A stretch of 64,000 nucleotides of DNA from a virus, in IMG/VR virus record IMGVR_UViG_3300031857_000091, positions 19,431 through 83,430 of that record; one strand, 5' to 3'. Position 1 is the stretch's first letter. Each line of letters begins with the position of its first letter. The position numbers were made by a program, and so were the translations under genes. The notes beneath the pieces are model-generated. The model was given only the letters and a program-made list of their open reading frames with translations, did no database searches and was not told where the DNA came from. Positions 25,459-33,289 of this stretch are shown one piece after another.

Positions 25459-26700
25459 ATGTCAGAAAATAGTAAGAAATATAGAATAAATAAAGACAGT
25501 CTAAGTCGGTTATTGTCTGAGTCTGGTGGGCTAGGGAATGGGCAGTATGACCCTCTAGAATCAATTATTATTAATAAACCAAGAAAGTATACCGCAACAG
25601 AGTTAACTGATGCCTATAGAAGTATTTGGGCTTGTCGAAAGGTTTGTGACTTCTTGCCACGGATGATGGCGCGCGGATGGGGTAAGATAAACCTAAACCT
25701 CCCAACAAATATTGAACTAGAAAACAAGTTGAATAAGGATTTATCTTTACTTCGCCACAAATATAGAGAAGGGCAACGATTAGCTAATTTATATGGCGGT
25801 GCAGTAATTATCCGTATAGTGGAAGATGGGCGGGAATACTCTGCACCAATAAATAAGGAAATAACAAACCTGCGCTACTCTCGCGTTTTTACCCCGTGGG
25901 AAATATACCCTAGATTGGATGAAAGTGAAGATATTTACTCTCCTGAATATTATGAAATGAGTGCTTCTATCGAGGGGCAAAAAACGGTATTTAAAATTCA
26001 CAGCGATCGCATTATTCGCTTCAGTGGAGCGACTACAGATTACGAGTCAATGAGACTTAATCGTGGCTACGAAGATTCTCTCTTAGTTCCATTCCTAGAC
26101 CCTTGCCTAAGATATTTAACCGCAGTTAGTTATGTTGGCGCTTCGGTTAGTAGTTTTGAGTTTGTTATTCATAAGCTACAAAATCTGTTCACCGAGTTGG
26201 AAAATGAAGAATCTCAGTTACATCTAGCAGAACGGTTAAGGGTTGCACATAACTCTCTTAGTGCGTTAAGGGGAATGGTTGTAGATAAAGAAGAAGAAGA
26301 CGTGGCTGTGGTAAGCAGAAACTATGCGGGAGTCACGGAAATTATCGCTACACTGCGAGATGAAATGATAGCTGCTTCAGGGTTGACTAAACCTCAATTC
26401 ATTCAAGAGCATCCCTCTGGATTAGCTGCTACAGGACAAAGCGAGAGGCTAGCTGAGGCAGATAATATTAGAGCTTTGCAAGAAGAAAAATGGGGACAAT
26501 TGATAGAGGAAGATTGCCGATTGGTGTTGAAGAAGCATAAATACTCTTACAACAATTGGAAATGGGAATGGGCTAATCTCTTTCAATTGAGCCCGTTAGA
26601 AGAAGCAGAATTACATCAAATGGAGGCTAATTCAGATGCTATCAGGATTAGCTCAGGAGTTTTGACCCCAGAAGAAATAAAGAAACGGAGAGACCTTTGA
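25459..26700 (+). CDS. Portal protein (DUF1073-like)
   Basis: A 413-aa portal protein. Typical blocks are YTATELTDAYRSIWACRKVCDF near residues 43-64 followed by DFLPRMMARGW, GQRLANLYGGAVIIRIVEDG near 107-126, ATDYESMRLNRGYEDS-like sequence near 190, and an end stretch with ASGLTKPQFIQEHPSGLAA near 311-329. The last contains the conserved region before the DNA-facing helix. The portal ring is the DNA gate and joins head to neck. AGGACT precedes the ATG. Two small genes follow as an operon. Confidence 0.85.
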   Translation: MSENSKKYRINKDSLSRLLSESGGLGNGQYDPLESIIINKPRKYTATELTDAYRSIWACRKVCDFLPRMMARGWGKINLNLPTNIELENKLNKDLSLLRHKYREGQRLANLYGGAVIIRIVEDGREYSAPINKEITNLRYSRVFTPWEIYPRLDESEDIYSPEYYEMSASIEGQKTVFKIHSDRIIRFSGATTDYESMRLNRGYEDSLLVPFLDPCLRYLTAVSYVGASVSSFEFVIHKLQNLFTELENEESQLHLAERLRVAHNSLSALRGMVVDKEEEDVAVVSRNYAGVTEIIATLRDEMIAASGLTKPQFIQEHPSGLAATGQSERLAEADNIRALQEEKWGQLIEEDCRLVLKKHKYSYNNWKWEWANLFQLSPLEEAELHQMEANSDAIRISSGVLTPEEIKKRRDL

Positions 26701-26739
26701 TTTATGTGACAATAAAAGAAACGCGCTTTTCTGCCTGCA

Positions 26740-27213
26740 ATGAAGCCCATAAATATCAAAACTTTAAATACTTTATTTAGCTTGTTGACCGAAGAAGAGT
26801 TGAGTACTGACTTTGGGAAGTTTAAGCTTAAACACAAATTGATTTTAATTAAGCAATTATCTAATGGAGATGAAACTATTGCAACAGGCGTTGATTATTT
26901 GTTAAATAACGTTCTGGCAGAAACTTTTATTGCTGATGTTGATAATCAAATACTTTTAAGCATCCATTATTCTCCCATAGAGATTCAAGATATCAATTTA
27001 ATCTTAGGACTCCCGGAAACTAATTTAGTGCTATCTGAGAACTTGTTAAATAGTGTCTACAATAAGAACCATGATGTCCCCAAGGTTCAGGAATTATATT
27101 ATCAGTTAAAAGCTAAACACTTCAAACCACCTAAATATTATCTTGACAATAAATATCAAGGGCTAACCAATGTGGCAGATAGGTTGCAATATGAACAGGA
27201 GATGAGCAAATGA
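26740..27213 (+). CDS. Hypothetical protein in the portal operon
   Basis: A 157-aa soluble protein with an N-terminal helical half and charged C-terminus. It follows the portal gene by 39 bp and overlaps the next gene by four bases. No motif recognised; possibly a neck or packaging accessory by position. Confidence 0.5.
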   Translation: MKPINIKTLNTLFSLLTEEELSTDFGKFKLKHKLILIKQLSNGDETIATGVDYLLNNVLAETFIADVDNQILLSIHYSPIEIQDINLILGLPETNLVLSENLLNSVYNKNHDVPKVQELYYQLKAKHFKPPKYYLDNKYQGLTNVADRLQYEQEMSK

Positions 27214-27677
27214 ATTACGATAATTTGCCAGAGATTAATCGAGAATACCGTATACAAGAGCTTGTTTCACCGCCTTTGTGGTTTGAAGGATACTCAATTT
27301 ATCGAACTGCGTGGTGTAAAAAATGGGTGGCGCTAGTCATTCTAGACCCTGGGTTTGCGCAAAAAGATTTATCGATTGACGAGCTATATCAGTCAATTCT
27401 TTATGAATGGGAGTTACATCATTATCCCAATGACATCCGAGGTATTCCCGTCCCAAACCCTCCTCGGCTTTATCAACTAGAGGATGCAGTCAAATATTTT
27501 TATTACAAGCAAGTAGTAATTGAGTCTGTTAAACCTAGTACAAAATATATTTCTTCAGCTTATCCTCTTAAGTTACCTTCTCGAACACAAAGCACCCCAC
27601 CAAAACAAGCTAATAGGGTGCTTTCTACTATTTCCTCTATACTGAGGAGTTTGACCGGGAATGAGTCTAGGTATTGA
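27210..27677 (+). CDS. Hypothetical protein in the portal operon
   Basis: A 155-aa protein with many aromatic residues in the first 110 positions (YRTAWCKKWVALVILDPGF) and a basic Ser-rich end. ATGA overlap with the gene before shows coupling. Function unknown. Confidence 0.5.
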   Translation: MNYDNLPEINREYRIQELVSPPLWFEGYSIYRTAWCKKWVALVILDPGFAQKDLSIDELYQSILYEWELHHYPNDIRGIPVPNPPRLYQLEDAVKYFYYKQVVIESVKPSTKYISSAYPLKLPSRTQSTPPKQANRVLSTISSILRSLTGNESRY

Positions 27678-27678
27678 A

Positions 27679-27801
27679 TTAGCGATCGCTCACCGGAATT
27701 CTTAAAATTCTTAATGATTGCTGTACCGCTGCTATTGGGTGAAGATTATCTAGTTTTATTAAGCGAGCAGCAAAATCTTTTACTTCCGCTAAAAGAAATA
27801 A
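27679..27801 (-). pseudogene. C-terminal relic of a duplicated antirepressor-family gene
   Basis: About 40 codons on the minus strand, AEVKDFAARLIKLDNL and then LRILRIPVSDR before the stop, match the end of the intact gene at 61825-62580 (VEDLASRLIDQ, LTRLIIPVCDR). Just upstream is a copy of the class A leader RNA. The ~210 codons between them are missing, so an internal deletion fused leader to tail. No start codon of good quality remains. Confidence 0.7.
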
Positions 27802-27830
27802 TTATTTTGTTTGTAGGCAGTTAAGAGTAG

Positions 27831-27892
27831 TTCACGCCATTTGATATCTGTAGCGACATCAGTAGCTTGCCACTACTTTTGTTCGCGGTGAT
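27831..27892 (-). promoter_or_regulatory. Class A leader RNA, copy before the relic gene
   Basis: Minus strand: TCACCGCGAAC, then AGTAG-loop-CTACT and GTCGC. The inner helix is perfect and GCGA/TCGC is kept, but the outer helix is weak (TCAC against GTGA). Decay is expected here because the gene it served is lost. Confidence 0.6.
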
Positions 27893-27961
27893 TAACAAAT
27901 AGTAACACTAAAACTCTTCTTGTTTAATTCAAAAAGAAGAGTTTTAGTAAAATTAGCTAAA

Positions 27962-28228
27962 TTAGCTAAAGCATTGATTTATCAATAGGCTATCTGACCC
28001 CATCCAGTCAGCTACATTGCTGGTTTCTTTTGCGATATACCATTCTTTTTTAGAATTCGTAGTGTAAGTGTAAACACGATAACAAGTTTTTAGATAGACA
28101 TTTTCTTCGTCGGTTAAATCAGGATCTGGCAATACTAAATAAAAATCACTGCACTTAATGCTTGTTTGATAATACTTGTCTATTATCTCCTGCATAGAAT
28201 ATGTGCCAACATAAGTTATTTTTTTCAT
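27962..28228 (-). CDS. Hypothetical small protein
   Basis: An 88-aa soluble protein rich in Tyr, Thr and Asp; no motif. AAGAAGGCACACAAATG-like context gives a usable ribosome site. It stands between the antirepressor relic and the second IS copy. Confidence 0.5.
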   Translation of the reverse strand: MKKITYVGTYSMQEIIDKYYQTSIKCSDFYLVLPDPDLTDEENVYLKTCYRVYTYTTNSKKEWYIAKETSNVADWMGSDSLLINQCFS

Positions 28229-28282
28229 TTGTGTGCCTTCTTGTTAAAAAAAATTTTTTACTCTAAAAAAATGGGAAAAACG

Positions 28283-28396
28283 TTAATGCGACAAACCGAA
28301 AATCAAATACAAAATTAGGAAAAGCAAGATAACGAGAGGGGCGAGAACAATTGCGGCAATTACTCCAGCGATAAATCGAGCAAAAAAGGTAATCAT
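28283..28396 (-). CDS. Small membrane protein beside the IS copy
   Basis: A 37-aa frame that begins three bases outside the right end of the IS copy. After MITFFARF the rest is one long hydrophobic helix (AGVIAAIVLAPLVILLF) ending in a short polar tail. It may be the remains of a longer membrane gene cut by the insertion, or a short gene that uses the IS for expression. No clear ribosome site is present. Confidence 0.35.
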   Translation of the reverse strand: MITFFARFIAGVIAAIVLAPLVILLFLILYLIFGLSH

Positions 28397-28399
28397 TGG

Positions 28400-28787
28400 A
28401 AAAATGGGTAGAAACCCCGTCCTTGAGGACGGCTTTATATTTTGTCGAAATTAGTGTAAAATAAAAGTACGCAACTAAGACCTTATTAGTACGGTGAAAC
28501 ACCCTGTGGCGGGACACCTGTTGAAAAAATGAGTAACCGAAATGGTACTCGGTGCTATGCACGACAGCCTCAGCCCCCATAAAGAAAGACTGTAAGCGAG
28601 TGAAAAAGCGTAAGTAAAAAGTAACCTGAAAGCAATAGCTGACAGGTTAAAGGCAATTGACACCGCCTTGTGAACTGCTGTTGTATTAGTGCTAAGGCAC
28701 GATATGACAATGTGGTTGCTTCGAGCAATGACTAGCATTTGTTAGTTATCTCATCTAAAGAATCCACTCACCTTTAGGTAGTGGAGT
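28400..28787 (-). mobile_element. IS200/IS605-type element without transposase (copy 2)
   Basis: Same ~388-bp element as at 9134-9520, in the opposite orientation. It has left-end hairpin and TTGAC target (28788-28792, minus strand), right-end hairpin CCGTCC/GGACGG, and no transposase or TnpB. The two copies differ at only a few positions, so one derives from the other recently. An open frame of 87 codons runs through it but is not shared in length by the other copy. Confidence 0.8.
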
Positions 28788-28813
28788 GTCAATTGTTGTC
28801 TCTAAATTGAAAA

Positions 28814-29026
28814 CTAAATTGAAAATTCGCTAATTGCGGTAGACAATCGGTCTATTTCTGCCAATTTATAGTGAGGAATAACCAGAACAAGGTCATCCCC
28901 AGTTCCGCAGGTTTCTAGGCTTACTACCCAGTTTTTCCAAGTTCTTTGAACCAGTAAAATTCGGTCTGTATCTATGTTTAGCTGGGTTGCAATAATTTGT
29001 TTTTGGAGATCTTGATTAATTTTCAT
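28814..29026 (-). CDS. Hypothetical small protein
   Basis: A 70-aa soluble protein of mixed alpha/beta character with a single Cys (SLETCGTGDDLVLVIP). It lies 49 bp after the operator-controlled gene and may be co-transcribed with it past a weak hairpin. No family recognised. Confidence 0.45.
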   Translation of the reverse strand: MKINQDLQKQIIATQLNIDTDRILLVQRTWKNWVVSLETCGTGDDLVLVIPHYKLAEIDRLSTAISEFSI

Positions 29027-29050
29027 AGTTTGCTGTGTTATTTGAAGAGA

Positions 29051-29068
29051 CCCGCCGGAGATGGCGGG
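29051..29068. terminator. GC-rich hairpin between two minus-strand genes
   Basis: CCCGCC pairs with GGCGGG around a six-base loop. The T-run after it on the minus strand is poor, so it is a weak terminator or processing site. Confidence 0.45.
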
Positions 29069-29075
29069 AAAAAGC

Positions 29076-29390
29076 TTACATGATAAACAAGTCTATTGCA
29101 GTTTGAATCCGGCTATGATAATTTTCTATTGCCGGAGTGTACTTGAAGCTTTCTATTGCCCCAATTTCCTTGTTGTTGTACAAGTCATAAATAAAAGCCG
29201 TGTAAACGCTGTAACTCGAACAATATCGCGTAGCCGGGAAATCTTTTCGGCTCAAGACTACCAAGTATTGCTCAGACAATTCTGAGCACAGAAGCCACTC
29301 GGGGTTGCTTATTGTTTGGCTAGGGCGAGGAGTTAAAGGGGGTAAATTTACTTTAGTTTGTGAAATAACTGGTAAAGCTGGTGAATTCAT
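29076..29390 (-). CDS. Hypothetical protein under the shared operator
   Basis: A 104-aa soluble protein. The first 30 residues are Pro, Ser and Thr-rich and likely flexible; the rest is compact with several Tyr. Its promoter (29426-29454) carries the common operator, so it belongs with the other four regulon members. Confidence 0.55.
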   Translation of the reverse strand: MNSPALPVISQTKVNLPPLTPRPSQTISNPEWLLCSELSEQYLVVLSRKDFPATRYCSSYSVYTAFIYDLYNNKEIGAIESFKYTPAIENYHSRIQTAIDLFIM

Positions 29391-29425
29391 TGATTTAATT
29401 TCCTGTTTTTTGGTTTACGCTTCCT

Positions 29426-29454
29426 ATCCTAATTTATCCTTTTAAAAATGTCAA
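29426..29454 (-). promoter_or_regulatory. Promoter with shared operator (copy 5 of 5)
   Basis: On the minus strand TTGACA, 17-bp spacer and TAGGAT. GACATTTTTAAAAGGATA keeps the left half-site and the core; the right half is changed. The downstream sequence GTAAACCAAAAAACAGG matches the other copies. Confidence 0.65.
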
Positions 29455-29580
29455 CCAGATTGAGGAAAATTTTTTTCTCTCTTATTTTTGGTAAAATAAA
29501 AGGATTCCTTGAATTCTCGAGTTAATCGAGATTCCTGTTTTGTTTACGATTTACGGCGATCGCTACAGCCGTTTCCTTTT

Positions 29581-29910
29581 TTACCATCGCAACTTAATCG
29601 CTTCATAGATAAGCTCTACCCATAACCCGTTTACCATTTTGCAGGATAACTGGAACACCAAATAGCCGTGATATTGTGCAAGATTATATTTTTCATAGTC
29701 TCTGTCTAACCCTACTCCTGTCCCGTGGGCTTTGGGTGAGCGAGAATAAGTCCCCCCTTGTATCTCTACCGCTACTTGAGAAGGTAGATGAGCAAAATCA
29801 AATCTAAACTTTCTCCCGGTGATAAGCTGCACTTCTCTATCAAGGATTACTAGAGGGTATGTCTTCCCCCATAATGTTAAAAATTTTTCTTCTATTTTTG
29901 ATGAAGGCAT
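29581..29910 (-). CDS. VSR-like PD-(D/E)XK endonuclease
   Basis: A 109-aa protein of the small phage endonuclease group with a VSR/PD-(D/E)XK core. FRFDFAHLPSQVAVEIQGGTY at 36-55 gives Asp 38, Glu 49 and Gln 51 as the active residues, and LDRDYEKYN at 69-76 gives the helix that follows. Such enzymes resolve branched DNA or nick during packaging and recombination. It is a single gene with an ATG at 29910. Confidence 0.7.
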   Translation of the reverse strand: MPSSKIEEKFLTLWGKTYPLVILDREVQLITGRKFRFDFAHLPSQVAVEIQGGTYSRSPKAHGTGVGLDRDYEKYNLAQYHGYLVFQLSCKMVNGLWVELIYEAIKLRW

Positions 29911-29986
29911 GAATGTTTATTATTGTGATGATAATTTGCCAAAGTTACTATTAATATAACTTTGATAATACTAAAACATCAACATC

Positions 29987-30283
29987 ATGATAATTAGAAC
30001 TATTCAATTATTTGTTAAAACAACTAACTATCGATACATTACCGAGGTCTATAACCATTTATCTAAATCATGGTCACCTATAGAAAAATGTCATTATCAC
30101 TATAAAGATGCCAAGGTGCGAATTAACGAGGGCATTGTTTTTTTAGTGGGACATAGTATAGACAACGAAACAGAGTTAAGTAATTTTACTGTTGATTTTT
30201 TGGGACAATCTATTGATTGGAATGATGATACAATAGTTTATAAATATATAGAATGGATTGATTATTTTAGTGCTTACTATTGA
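29987..30283 (+). CDS. Hypothetical small protein
   Basis: A 98-aa soluble protein, rich in Asn, Tyr and Ile, no recognised motif. It is divergent from the endonuclease gene and followed by the hairpin at 30346. Confidence 0.45.
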   Translation: MIIRTIQLFVKTTNYRYITEVYNHLSKSWSPIEKCHYHYKDAKVRINEGIVFLVGHSIDNETELSNFTVDFLGQSIDWNDDTIVYKYIEWIDYFSAYY

Positions 30284-30345
30284 TGTCTTAGTAATGTTAT
30301 ATTTTTAAAAGCAATATTTGTTTAAATATAATCTTTTATTTTTTG

Positions 30346-30372
30346 CTCTCACAAAAAGCTTGTGGGAGTTTT
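30346..30372 (+). terminator. Intrinsic terminator
   Basis: CTCTCACAA pairs with TTGTGGGAG (one mismatch) around AAAGC and is followed by a TTTTATT run. The remaining noncoding DNA up to 30526 shows no repeats or frames worth naming. Confidence 0.7.
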
Positions 30373-30525
30373 ATTATTTCACAAAAAAAATACCAAAATT
30401 CATTTAAAAATTAAGCTTAATTCGTTTAGTCGCTTAAACTGCTATTTATTCTGATTACGTCTTACTGCCTTTATTCGTAAGGATTCTTACAATTAGATGT
30501 GACATGATATTTAGGTGTTAAGCGT

Positions 30526-30987
30526 ATGGCTACTAATTTTTTGGTAGGGGGTGGCAACAAGGTAAGCGTCAAAGTAACGGCAATACCAGAAACTGTTGCA
30601 GAACCTCAAAATGGTGGATCTACTCTTTTATATGGTGGAACTCAAGCTGGATTCAATATCTCTGCTGACCAAACAGATTCTAAGGTTTTTGAAGACGAGC
30701 TAGGTTTTGCTTTTGGTGTAGTCACAGGTCAATCATGGGACGTTCCTTGGACAGCTAACCTTTTGACTGCTGACCCTGGGCATCAAATTTTAAAAGCAGC
30801 TGCAATCGGTGCTGTTTCTGGGAAAAAAGTCGGTATCACAGTTGAAGTCAAAAACCAAGCTCAGGCGACTATTTCCAAGCTGGATGGAGTAGCTATAGTT
30901 ACAAATTATTCAGAAGATTATCCTGCTGATGGAATCTTAACTTATAACTGCACCTTTACTGGTTACGGAAGTCCAACACTTAGCTAA
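30526..30987 (+). CDS. Putative tail tube protein
   Basis: A 153-aa beta-rich protein with little charge. Gly-rich strands, a conserved-looking middle with GVVTGQSWDVPWTANLL, and an end EDYPADGILTYNCTFTGYG fit the major tail tube proteins of siphophages, where the last strand carries tube contacts. AGGTG lies before the ATG. It is followed 28 bp later by a second small structural gene. Confidence 0.55.
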   Translation: MATNFLVGGGNKVSVKVTAIPETVAEPQNGGSTLLYGGTQAGFNISADQTDSKVFEDELGFAFGVVTGQSWDVPWTANLLTADPGHQILKAAAIGAVSGKKVGITVEVKNQAQATISKLDGVAIVTNYSEDYPADGILTYNCTFTGYGSPTLS

Positions 30988-31015
30988 TAAAACAGATAAT
31001 AAAGAGGTGATTTAA

Positions 31016-31339
31016 ATGGCGGCTATTCAACCTACCGATATTTTTAGTGGTTACACTGCTGATGGAAACGGGCTTACAATTCCTTTTTCTTCAATTCCTG
31101 GACTTACTGCGGCAGAAGCTCATGCAGCAACTGGAGATGCTCGCGAAGTTTTACGTCTTATTTTAGAAAAGTATTTTGTTGCTATAGAAGCAATGCCTGC
31201 CAACGAAAAGCCTGCTTTTATGAGTATCTCTAGAGGCAGCTTAGTTGGTTTAACATCTAGTACAGTTCGCAGAAGTTACTCAATATCTTTTGATGAATCA
31301 GTTGGAGCTGTGGCAACTTCTATTAGACCAGAGCCTTAG
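31016..31339 (+). CDS. Small virion-associated protein
   Basis: A 107-aa protein with a strong ribosome site (AAAGAGGTGATTTAA). The middle is helical (AREVLRLILEKYFVAIEAM), with a Ser-rich beta end. It shares an operon with the tail tube candidate and ends at a terminator. Similar small proteins of filamentous-cyanobacterial phages exist in my memory only vaguely, so no family is claimed. Confidence 0.5.
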   Translation: MAAIQPTDIFSGYTADGNGLTIPFSSIPGLTAAEAHAATGDAREVLRLILEKYFVAIEAMPANEKPAFMSISRGSLVGLTSSTVRRSYSISFDESVGAVATSIRPEP

Positions 31340-31374
31340 TTTTGATTGACACACATTATTTGTGAAAACATAAA

Positions 31375-31400
31375 CCCCCTCTTTGTAAAAAAAAGAGGGG
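31375..31400. terminator. Intrinsic terminator
   Basis: CCCCCTCTT pairs with AAGAGGGG around an A-rich loop, between convergent genes. Confidence 0.8.
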
Positions 31401-31420
31401 ATGTTTGGTAACTAAATTTT

Positions 31421-31684
31421 TTAGAATTCTACAGGCGGTTTGTCTGGGTAATAATCTATGTACTCGGTTATAGGAACATTAATTGTTCTTGTTTTAACAA
31501 CTTCGTAGCAAGTGTTAGACAAATAGCCTTCACTTTCGTCATGCTGAACCCAGTCGTATTCCTCAACTTGTTCTTGTATTTTGATACATTTTAACGCTTC
31601 ATAGAAAGCGTCAAAAGATGTACGAAACAGACTCAATGCTTCTTCTATGTCGGTTACTGTTTGGCTGTTGGGTGTCATGTGCAT
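31421..31684 (-). CDS. Hypothetical acidic protein under the shared operator
   Basis: An 87-aa acidic soluble protein with a helical N-terminus and a Pro-rich end. Its promoter carries operator copy 4. It lies next to the XRE-type regulator gene on the same strand but has its own promoter. Function unknown. Confidence 0.55.
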   Translation of the reverse strand: MHMTPNSQTVTDIEEALSLFRTSFDAFYEALKCIKIQEQVEEYDWVQHDESEGYLSNTCYEVVKTRTINVPITEYIDYYPDKPPVEF

Positions 31685-31710
31685 TCATTGCTTGTTTTGT
31701 TTACTCATCT

Positions 31711-31740
31711 ACCTTAGCACGATACTTTTAAAACTGTCAA
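31711..31740 (-). promoter_or_regulatory. Promoter with shared operator (copy 4 of 5)
   Basis: Minus strand TTGACA, then GACAGTTTTAAAAGTATC, and a -10 of TAAGGT at 18 bp (or CTAAGG at 17). The tail GTAGATGAGTAAAC matches the other copies. Confidence 0.65.
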
Positions 31741-31777
31741 GTAAATTTACAAACAAAACAAACATCCGCAAACAATC

Positions 31778-32215
31778 CTAAAAATTAAGTGATAGTTGAG
31801 TCACCCTTTCCTTTTTTTTAGCCAGTAAAGCAACAAGCGCAGTAATCAATCTAGCTGTTTCTTCATCAGTTAATGTATCAGCCTCTTCAATAGTTCTCTC
31901 AATCAATCCTGGCTTGTTTTTAGCTTCTTGTGTTTTTGTGTTGTTTAAATGAGCAATCAATTCATCTGGAGAAATCTGCATCAATTCAGCCATTTTGTAG
32001 ATATGCTCGTTTTTTGGATAAGATTTAGCCTGTTCCCAGAATGTCACGGTGGATGTAACTACCCCAAACTTTTCTGCCATTATTCTACGTACCCAGTAAC
32101 ACTTTTCTCTTTCTTTATGGCAAATGATTCCCCATCTTTGGGCTGGGGTTTGCTGTTCGTACGGGATTTTTAACAAAGCATCTATCTTCATCATGGCGGT
32201 TTCGTTATCTGTCAA
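31778..32215 (-). CDS. XRE-type HTH regulator, candidate phage repressor
   Basis: A 145-aa protein. Residues ~40-90 form a Cro/C1-type HTH: VRRIMAEKFGVVTSTVTFWEQ, then a second pair of helices with KMAELMQISPDELIAHL. The C-terminal ~50 residues are helical and charged, a likely dimer part. It is divergent from the helicase-partner gene, the classic position of a lysis-lysogeny repressor. It is the best candidate for the protein that reads the five-copy operator, although its own promoter region lacks that palindrome. Confidence 0.7.
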   Translation of the reverse strand: MTDNETAMMKIDALLKIPYEQQTPAQRWGIICHKEREKCYWVRRIMAEKFGVVTSTVTFWEQAKSYPKNEHIYKMAELMQISPDELIAHLNNTKTQEAKNKPGLIERTIEEADTLTDEETARLITALVALLAKKKERVTQLSLNF

Positions 32216-32381
32216 ACTAATCTTTTATTGTTTTTATTGTAACCAAAGTTTTGCAAAGTAAAAACAAATTACTAAAAACTCATATATATAGGATACGGTT
32301 TAAAATATAAAGTTTGTTTGTAAATTGTTTAAAAAATAACCATCGTCGATTAAAATGTAAAAACGTCTAAGAGGAAAATTT

Positions 32382-33215
32382 ATGCTCTTCCAACTTAACC
32401 AATTGAAAATCACCCCTGATTCTTTTAGATTGCTTTATGCGATCATAACAGCCGCTTATCACTCCAAAGTATTGGAAACTACTCACAAGAGTCTACAGAA
32501 AGACTCTAGACTTAGTGAGTATAAAGTGCGAAACTCTCTACTAGAACTAAAAAAAGAAAAACTTATTACAACCAAAACAAGTACTGATGGCATAAAGATA
32601 GTTCTTGGACAACAAATAATTGAAATGATTTATCTAGACTATACAAAAAAAGGAGCTAGTCAACGAACAAGAAATATGGCTGAGATAAAAAAGTCTCAAC
32701 CTCCCAAACAGGAGGTAGAAGCTACGAAGTGCCAGACATTATCGACGCAGAGCTTGACTCCATCGAACCGCCAGAATACTTCAAAGCCTTCTTTGCGAAG
32801 CACTTCCAAGAAAGGAATTTTGACGGAGACAGTGAGTCAAACTCCGAAACAAGTACAGACAGCACCAGAGAAGCCACCAACAAAACCAACAAAACCACCG
32901 ACGACCAAACGCCCACCATCAAAACCACGAACAAGCCAAAAGCTAAAGGCTTCGGATAAAAAGCCTTATATCACCACCAGAGGGACTCTCTACAAGTTTT
33001 TTGAGGAATGGCTCAAAAATTATGAGATTTTAAGCGAACTAGATATAGCTTGTCTTCTCAAGAAAGATGATCAGAAAATGATGCGCTATTGGATAAACTT
33101 TCAGGACTATGCCCGTTGCTGGTTGAGCCGTAATCGGCAAATTGAAAGACCGGAGAGAGACTTAAACAAAATCAAGGCGATGAAAAAATTCGCGGGATTA
33201 GCCAAAGCGAGTTAG
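32382..33215 (+). CDS. Winged-helix replication protein / helicase partner
   Basis: A 277-aa protein directly before dnaB. Residues ~8-75 form a winged helix (DSFRLLYAIITAAYHSK, then SRLSEYKVRNSLLELKKEKLI). Residues ~105-195 are a long Pro/Thr/Lys-rich linker. The C-terminal ~75 residues are helical (LYKFFEEWLKNYEIL to DYARCWLSRNRQIERP). This layout suits an origin-binding protein or helicase loader. The AGAGGAAAA ribosome site supports the ATG at 32382. A second frame inside the linker is described at 32729. Confidence 0.6.
   Translation: MLFQLNQLKITPDSFRLLYAIITAAYHSKVLETTHKSLQKDSRLSEYKVRNSLLELKKEKLITTKTSTDGIKIVLGQQIIEMIYLDYTKKGASQRTRNMAEIKKSQPPKQEVEATKCQTLSTQSLTPSNRQNTSKPSLRSTSKKGILTETVSQTPKQVQTAPEKPPTKPTKPPTTKRPPSKPRTSQKLKASDKKPYITTRGTLYKFFEEWLKNYEILSELDIACLLKKDDQKMMRYWINFQDYARCWLSRNRQIERPERDLNKIKAMKKFAGLAKAS
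32729..32959 (+). CDS. Nested out-of-frame ORF inside the replication gene
   Basis: A 76-codon frame starts at a GTG preceded by AGGAGGT 12 bases upstream and lies wholly within the linker of the 277-aa gene, in the -1 frame. Its product is acidic and protein-like: PDIIDAELDSIEPPEYFKAF, then AKHFQERNFDGDS, then an Asn/Thr/Lys-rich end. Either it is an overlapping gene, or two frameshifts have put the middle of the replication gene out of frame. I cannot decide from one sequence. Confidence 0.4.
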   Translation: MPDIIDAELDSIEPPEYFKAFFAKHFQERNFDGDSESNSETSTDSTREATNKTNKTTDDQTPTIKTTNKPKAKGFG

Positions 33216-33289
33216 CTTTTTTGACCAAGATAAGAGATAATATTTTCTTGTCTAAACAAGTTTGTGAATTAACAAATAAAGGAGTTTGT

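Noticed and set aside
28263-28738. Frames of 105 and 87 codons in IS copy 2
   Set aside because: They run through noncoding IS sequence and are not conserved in length in the other copy.
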